Source: Ramicandelaber brevisporus
Lineage: Eukaryota > Kickxellomycota > Ramicandelaberales > Ramicandelaberaceae
NCBI GenBank assembly: GCA_025201865.1
Contig: MU602724.1
Coordinates: 60,507 to 71,548, forward strand
Length of the DNA stretch: 11,042 nt
Direction: 5' to 3'
Shown here: in pieces, positions 7,189-11,042 of the stretch
How positions within the stretch are numbered: position 1 is the stretch's first letter
How the letters are laid out: each line of letters begins with the position of its first letter
Notes under the pieces: generated by a model
The model's input: the letters and a program-made list of their open reading frames with translations, nothing else
Told to the model about the DNA's origin: nothing
Database searches by the model: none
Program-made: the position numbers and the translations under genes

Positions 7189-9531
7189 TTATGTAGCCTG
7201 GCCACGACGCTGCAGATTGCGTCGAATATGCTTGGCAGCGCTTCCGGCACCTTCCAGAGCGGCAGTGCTCAAATACGGCGCAACGATTGGGACATCCACG
7301 CTAGTCGAGTCCTGTAGTGCTTTTGGTCTGATGCCCATCGGCTGTGCCTTGATTGCAGACTTACGAATCGCCGCAGTTTGAATCCACAAGGGCACTTCCA
7401 TTTCACTCGCCAATACCAGCGTTGTCACGGTGCAATCCAAGTCACCAACGGGGACAGCGGTGCTAATGTAAAAGAGTGAGCGGGATGGATCAATGGCACG
7501 GACAATACCGAGACCGATGCAAGTTGTCTTGGATGGATCAGGCAGACTGCGAACCAATCGGATGCGCTGTGGGTGCTCTGTATTCTTGTTTGATCTAATG
7601 GCTTCGCTTCCATCATCAATGGTCAGCGACGATGACGATGCTTCAGTGTTAGACTCATCTGGCAATGGACAAACCAGACCCACAATCATGCCATTCCACG
7701 CGTAGAGTGTTTGGCTCAGCGGCACGTCATAGTCCTCCACAACTCGTAGCTCCAGCGTTGTCCACGGCACCATCCACGGCGGCATCGCAGCGAGTGGCAT
7801 ATCAAAGTTCCATGTAACTGCTTTGTTTGGATACAGCCAAGATGCAGGAACTGCATGGAAGTGCGACATCAGAGACATGACTCGATAGTGGTTAGCCTCC
7901 ATCAGACGGACGTTGCCCGTGTTGGTATTGGCTGGTGCAGACGCTGTTATCTCGGCTTCCAAAACAATCTCACGCGGCATTCTAAGTGAGGACTCCTCAG
8001 TGAACGCCGATGCAGCTGAGGAAGATGGATCGCTGTTGGCTTCTGCGACCGCTGATTCCATAACGGCATCCGATACAAGAGTCTCGAGTGGATCAAACAT
8101 CATCGCATCGTTTTTACGCAGCCGAATCACATGGGATGGCTCGACAGTCGCGATTGTAAACTTGAGCAAGTCCAATCCAAGTCCCTTCACCCAGCCACCA
8201 GTATTCACAACCAGCGGAATCGTCTTTGCCGACTCTTTGCTACCGCCTCTGCTGGCTACGCCAAATTTGGTGCGATACACATCCATGAGTGTAGTGACAG
8301 CAGTTCTAAACTCCATGATGACATCCACAGGCGATGGCTTTGCCAAAAATGCAGACCGATACGGCACACGCGCACAGTTCGCATAAGGTGGTCCAAGCAA
8401 TGGTGATTGCACAATGTTGAGCGACACAAATCCCGGCGGTGTAATCTCAGGCTGACCCATATCGGTGTCCAGCAATACAATACGGTCGTGGGTCTGCAGC
8501 ATGGTGTTGATGAGGTATCGCAAGAATGTAGACTTGCCGCTGTTCAACGGGCCACACACTACTGCAACTGGCGGAACAAAGACATGGTTTGAATCGTAAT
8601 AGCCAGTCTCATTTGCGAATTCCACAGCGCCTTCCTGCCATTGCTCGGAGATGGACAGCACTGTAGTGTTAGCAGAGCGTGTGTGAACAGGGTAAAACCC
8701 GGTGATATCCAGAATGCTGTTTGGCGGCGATTCGTCAATCTGCATATCGCCTTCTGGACCTGGCGATGTCGGTATGCTGCTGGATACAACTGGAAGAGGC
8801 TCGAATAGATTCTTGCAGAATGGCAGCTCTGATGTCAAGCCCGTGAGGCCACTGGCTTGAACATGGCCAGGAACTGCTCGAATTGCCACAATGGCACTAG
8901 CAGTCTTGCTGAGCGACTTGATTGCTTTGCTAAACTTTGTCTCTTCGTCGCTCGTTGGATTCAACTTCCATTCTGTGCATCCGTGCCGTTTAAGCCGCTT
9001 TGCCACCGCCGCTGCATCAAGGCTGCCAATTCCAGAATCGCATGGCTGGATACTCAAGAGCGCATGGCTGCGTGGAGAAAATGTTCGGTAAAAGGCGAGA
9101 TCAGCTGCAGATGGCTTCTTCGGATTCGTCGCAGACTGCACAGTAAACCCAGCAACGTTGCATGCGCCTTTAACAGCTGCAACAAGACAGCTGCCCTGGA
9201 AACACAGTCTGTCACCGTCGTTGAAACCAGCCAGATACACATCCTCATCGCCAATTCTAACTCGTGCGACATTTCTGTCAGTTGCGACAAATGTGCTGGG
9301 TGGAGGATACTCAATCGCTGGTGCTGATGGCGTCAGCTCGAGCTGCTCCATAGCTGACATCGACTCATTCGATGGTGAACGCGAGATGAGTCTTCGTTTG
9401 GCAGCAGACGGAGTGCCGATCCTCAACTGATCAATCGGAATAGATGGTGACGGCGATGCCCGTGGCGACTCGGCCGTTTGCTGGGACGACTGTCTCCGCT
9501 GTCTCTTTGGTGTACGGCCAATCTCGCTCAT
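7189..9531 (-). CDS. GRC3: Polynucleotide 5'-hydroxyl kinase Grc3/NOL9
   Basis: A 780-residue RNA 5'-kinase that, with the nuclease Las1 in known systems, processes ITS2 of pre-rRNA in the nucleolus. Order of parts: a disordered, basic N-terminus with PKRQRRQ (8-14, possible NLS); an N-terminal beta domain (about 86-165, with LCFQG and FSPRSHALLSI); P-loop GPLNSGKST (327-335, K333); LDTDMGQPE (354-362) with the catalytic/metal-binding acidic pair; the lid-like VNTGGWVKGLG (442-452); and a C-terminal domain with CIGLGIVRAID (671-681) and the family-typical end APYLSTAALEG then RRNLQRR. All catalytic elements look intact, so the enzyme should be active. A variable Ser/Ala/Glu-rich segment lies between kinase and C-terminal domains (about 490-530). 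Start ATG has A at -3. Clp1 is the nearest alternative family, but the N-terminal domain and ending fit Grc3. Confidence 0.93.
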   Translation of the reverse strand: MSEIGRTPKRQRRQSSQQTAESPRASPSPSIPIDQLRIGTPSAAKRRLISRSPSNESMSAMEQLELTPSAPAIEYPPPSTFVATDRNVARVRIGDEDVYLAGFNDGDRLCFQGSCLVAAVKGACNVAGFTVQSATNPKKPSAADLAFYRTFSPRSHALLSIQPCDSGIGSLDAAAVAKRLKRHGCTEWKLNPTSDEETKFSKAIKSLSKTASAIVAIRAVPGHVQASGLTGLTSELPFCKNLFEPLPVVSSSIPTSPGPEGDMQIDESPPNSILDITGFYPVHTRSANTTVLSISEQWQEGAVEFANETGYYDSNHVFVPPVAVVCGPLNSGKSTFLRYLINTMLQTHDRIVLLDTDMGQPEITPPGFVSLNIVQSPLLGPPYANCARVPYRSAFLAKPSPVDVIMEFRTAVTTLMDVYRTKFGVASRGGSKESAKTIPLVVNTGGWVKGLGLDLLKFTIATVEPSHVIRLRKNDAMMFDPLETLVSDAVMESAVAEANSDPSSSAASAFTEESSLRMPREIVLEAEITASAPANTNTGNVRLMEANHYRVMSLMSHFHAVPASWLYPNKAVTWNFDMPLAAMPPWMVPWTTLELRVVEDYDVPLSQTLYAWNGMIVGLVCPLPDESNTEASSSSLTIDDGSEAIRSNKNTEHPQRIRLVRSLPDPSKTTCIGLGIVRAIDPSRSLFYISTAVPVGDLDCTVTTLVLASEMEVPLWIQTAAIRKSAIKAQPMGIRPKALQDSTSVDVPIVAPYLSTAALEGAGSAAKHIRRNLQRRGQAT

Positions 9532-9667
9532 CTTCCTTCCTCTTTGTCCGCGATCAACTAGATCAAGTCGCCGATATGTTTTAAATGCGGTGGGTGTGTT
9601 ATTTTTTTTTAATGTGACGAGATGAGATGAATGGAAAAATCAGAGTATGTTCAAAAGACTATGCAAC
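9532..9667 (-). promoter_or_regulatory. GRC3 promoter overlapping the PLC-like 3' end
   Basis: Only 136 bp lie between the PLC-like stop and the GRC3 start, both on the minus strand, so one gene's 3' UTR and the next gene's promoter share this DNA. On the minus strand it holds ATTAAAAAAAAATAAC (poly(dA) tract), then ATTTAAAACA (9577-9586), a TATA-like site about 50 nt before the GRC3 ATG. Read from sequence only; no start site is known. Confidence 0.45.
9608..9613 (-). terminator. Possible polyadenylation signal of the PLC-like gene (ATTAAA)
   Basis: The common variant ATTAAA, read on the minus strand 55 nt past the PLC-like stop codon and running into an A tract. It is the only candidate before GRC3 begins. 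Confidence 0.4.
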
Positions 9668-10687
9668 TTAAAAGAGAGTAACAGCGGCAACCGCAAAGCC
9701 TGCAAAGGCAGCAAGAGACGCGCTTGAAGACAGTGGTGGTGACATGGCAGAGGATCGCGGAGACTTCTGTTGAACACGGTTCAATTCAGCAACAAACTGG
9801 AAGACTGCACCCTTGTCGTAAAAGTCAACCGCAATAAAGTTGGGAATGCGAGTGTCTGTTACTAAGCCATTGGTCTTGCATTGCTGGAGCTGAGCATGGA
9901 ATGAATCGAGCGTATTGGCAGCATCGGCACCACTTGGATTTGGCGCCTGAATTGTGCGACCAACAATCTCGGTGGTAATGTAGTTGAAGTGATTCAACGT
10001 CATCAGCTTGTTGGCCTGGCCGTTGGCTGGACGCAGCACTGTGCACGGGAATGGTGCGCCAGCTGCCACCTCATACGGAGTCTCAAATGCGTACGTAAAC
10101 TGTGGCATGATGTAAGGCACCACCGACTGATCGGCCAAAGGATCTGAGAATACCACGAGGCGCTTCTTCTGGTCGATCATCTCGCCGAGTGTTGGCCAGT
10201 CTGCCTTTCCGCCATCATTTGGCTGTATCCATGCATACGAATCAAGACCGGCCTGCTTGAATACCTCTGCAATACTCTGCGGATCAAATCTTGTGTAATT
10301 CTCAAGAAGCAACGAAACAACCTCGTTCGGGTTGTTGTCCATCCACTCCTTAATCATATTCAGTGTGTTGAGGAATGTGCCAGCATCCAAGAAAAAGCAT
10401 GAAGTGTGACACATCTCAATTGGACGAGTTGTTAGCTTTTCGTCTTTAGAGTGCAAGTCGAGCATCAGGCCGCGGATACCGTCGGTGAGCTGCTGTTTGA
10501 TTGATCGATCATTCTGGTTCGCTGCTATCGAAGTACCGGTTGCGAAAGAGTTGTGAGTTGTAGCGTAAGCAACTTCATTGTAGCGGCGGTTGCAGAGGTC
10601 TTCATAGCCGTTGCAAGCCCGAGCAGCAGAGGTGACGGCAGCAGAGCCAGCCAGGGCAGCTACCGCAGCGAGTAGGAATCTTGTCAT
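9668..10687 (-). CDS. Secreted PI-PLC X-domain-like phosphodiesterase, probably GPI-anchored
   Basis: A 339-residue protein of the PLC-like phosphodiesterase (TIM-barrel) superfamily, in the single-domain group common in fungi. A signal peptide is evident (TRFLLAAVAALAGSAAVTSA, 2-21). The X-type motifs follow: YATTHNS (H45), LTDGIRGLMLDLH (67-79; R72), EMCHTSCFFLD (H94), NPNEVVSLLLEN, and NFIAVDFYDKG near the end. Cysteines 25, 32, 93 and 97 suit an extracellular fold. The C-terminus is Ser/Pro-rich followed by a hydrophobic tail (SLAAFAGFAVAAVTLF), a typical GPI-anchor signal. The start is decisive: this is the first in-frame ATG (A at -3); the frame continues upstream only from non-ATG codons. 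The substrate is unknown; the family includes both phosphoinositide-cleaving and uncharacterised members. No Y, C2 or PH domain is present, so it is not a signalling PLC. Confidence 0.92.
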   Translation of the reverse strand: MTRFLLAAVAALAGSAAVTSAARACNGYEDLCNRRYNEVAYATTHNSFATGTSIAANQNDRSIKQQLTDGIRGLMLDLHSKDEKLTTRPIEMCHTSCFFLDAGTFLNTLNMIKEWMDNNPNEVVSLLLENYTRFDPQSIAEVFKQAGLDSYAWIQPNDGGKADWPTLGEMIDQKKRLVVFSDPLADQSVVPYIMPQFTYAFETPYEVAAGAPFPCTVLRPANGQANKLMTLNHFNYITTEIVGRTIQAPNPSGADAANTLDSFHAQLQQCKTNGLVTDTRIPNFIAVDFYDKGAVFQFVAELNRVQQKSPRSSAMSPPLSSSASLAAFAGFAVAAVTLF

Positions 10688-10702
10688 CTTCCGTTCAAAA
10701 GT

Positions 10703-10716
10703 TGTGTGTGTGTGTG
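10703..10716. repeat. (TG)7 dinucleotide repeat
   Basis: Fourteen bases of TG, read as CA on the minus strand, lying within 30 nt of the PLC-like start codon and so probably in its 5' UTR or core promoter. Confidence 0.75.
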
Positions 10717-10798
10717 AGAAAAGAGGGTAGGTTAAAGCGTTTGTCGATCGAGAGGCAAAAAAGACGACTTGTTTGTCATGTTGGCTCGTTCCCCTGCG

Positions 10799-10807
10799 GT
10801 TTTTATG
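10799..10807 (-). promoter_or_regulatory. TATA-like element of the PLC-like gene
   Basis: CATAAAAAC on the minus strand, about 112 nt upstream of the start codon. It is the best TATA-like match in this promoter, but the match is imperfect and no start site is known. Confidence 0.3.
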
Positions 10808-11017
10808 CCGCACCAGGAACAAAGCATAGTTGGCAGTAGGAATGAAACAAAGAGGCGGGGTTCCATCGTCTTAAAATAGTTCTTTATCGCGTCCAGCATG
10901 GAAGCCGAATGCTCTCAAAGTCTTGGCATGCAGATTAATAAACCTATTGATGCTATATTGAAACAAAGCAATCAGACGGCGAGCGAGAGCGACAGGGAGC
11001 GAGGGAGATGAACGAGC

Positions 11018-11042
11018 GAATGAATGAATGAATGAATGAATG
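11018..11042. repeat. (GAAT)n microsatellite, cut by window end
   Basis: Six complete GAAT units plus one base, perfect, running into the right edge, so the true length is unknown. It follows a purine-rich GAGC/GAGG segment from about 10980. Confidence 0.85.

Larger units (their letters stand above)
10688..11042. other. Upstream region of the PLC-like gene
   Basis: This 355-bp stretch holds no supported gene. Near the start codon is a (TG)7 run (10703-10716). A TATA-like CATAAAAAC lies on the minus strand at 10799-10807, about 112 nt upstream of the PLC-like ATG. A 37-codon plus-strand ORF occupies 10898-11011 without homologues I can name. The last 60 bases are purine-rich (GAGCGAGAGCGACAGGGAGC) and run into a GAAT microsatellite at the window edge. 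Confidence 0.5.

Noticed and set aside
7913-8386. 157-codon plus-strand ORF opposite GRC3
   Set aside because: It lies entirely across the Grc3 kinase and linker coding sequence, whose motifs are clear on the minus strand.
84-10687. Alternative genetic code
   Set aside because: Conserved CK2 and Grc3 positions read correctly with the standard code, and all frames end in TAA or TAG.
10688-10822. Upstream extension of the PLC-like protein by 45 residues
   Set aside because: It begins with TTG, would bury the signal peptide, and covers the TG repeat and TATA-like promoter site.
10937-10942. AATAAA on the plus strand
   Set aside because: No plus-strand gene ends upstream of it; the sequence to its left is the minus-strand PLC-like gene.
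1-11042. tRNA, rRNA, transposon or prophage elements
   Set aside because: I looked for cloverleaf-like segments, long terminal repeats and transposase or polymerase motifs on both strands and saw none.

Overview
The window looks like nuclear DNA of a eukaryote, most likely a fungus and perhaps an early-diverging, intron-poor one. The reasons are the gene content (protein kinase CK2 alpha, an autophagy PROPPIN, the rRNA-processing kinase Grc3, a fungal-type GPI-anchored PLC-X protein, a LIM-domain protein), Kozak-type starts, AATAAA polyadenylation signals and the absence of Shine-Dalgarno or operon structure. All five genes are single uninterrupted reading frames, stop at TAA or TAG, and use the standard code (CTG reads as Leu at a conserved CK2 position). 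The species placement is inference; no rRNA or other marker is present.

Layout, left to right. (1) 84-3320, minus: a long, mostly disordered, low-complexity protein with one C-terminal LIM zinc domain. (2) 3321-3758: a divergent promoter region with a TATA box, a 21-bp RNA-type stem, six upstream ATGs and a long polypyrimidine tract. (3) 3759-5027, plus: CK2 catalytic subunit with a low-complexity insertion between the glycine loop and the catalytic lysine. (4) 5028-5324: T-rich 3' UTR of CK2, then the next promoter. (5) 5325-6989, plus: a WIPI3/WIPI4/Hsv2-type PROPPIN with an acidic insertion and a polyglutamine insertion. (6) 6990-7188: short convergent intergenic region. (7) 7189-9531, minus: Grc3/NOL9 polynucleotide 5'-kinase. 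(8) 9532-9667: 136 bp between two minus-strand genes. (9) 9668-10687, minus: secreted, probably GPI-anchored PI-PLC-X-like protein. (10) 10688-11042: its upstream region, ending in a GAAT microsatellite cut by the window edge.

The genes do not form an obvious pathway. CK2 is a pleiotropic nuclear and cytosolic kinase, the PROPPIN acts at PI3P/PI(3,5)P2 membranes in autophagy, Grc3 acts with Las1 in ITS2 processing in the nucleolus, and the PLC-like protein is an extracellular or wall/membrane protein. The neighbourhood looks like ordinary compact gene packing. I found no clear undescribed system. The most interesting signals are the strand-specific hairpin ahead of CK2, the insertions in otherwise conserved CK2 and PROPPIN folds, and the large LIM protein of unknown role.
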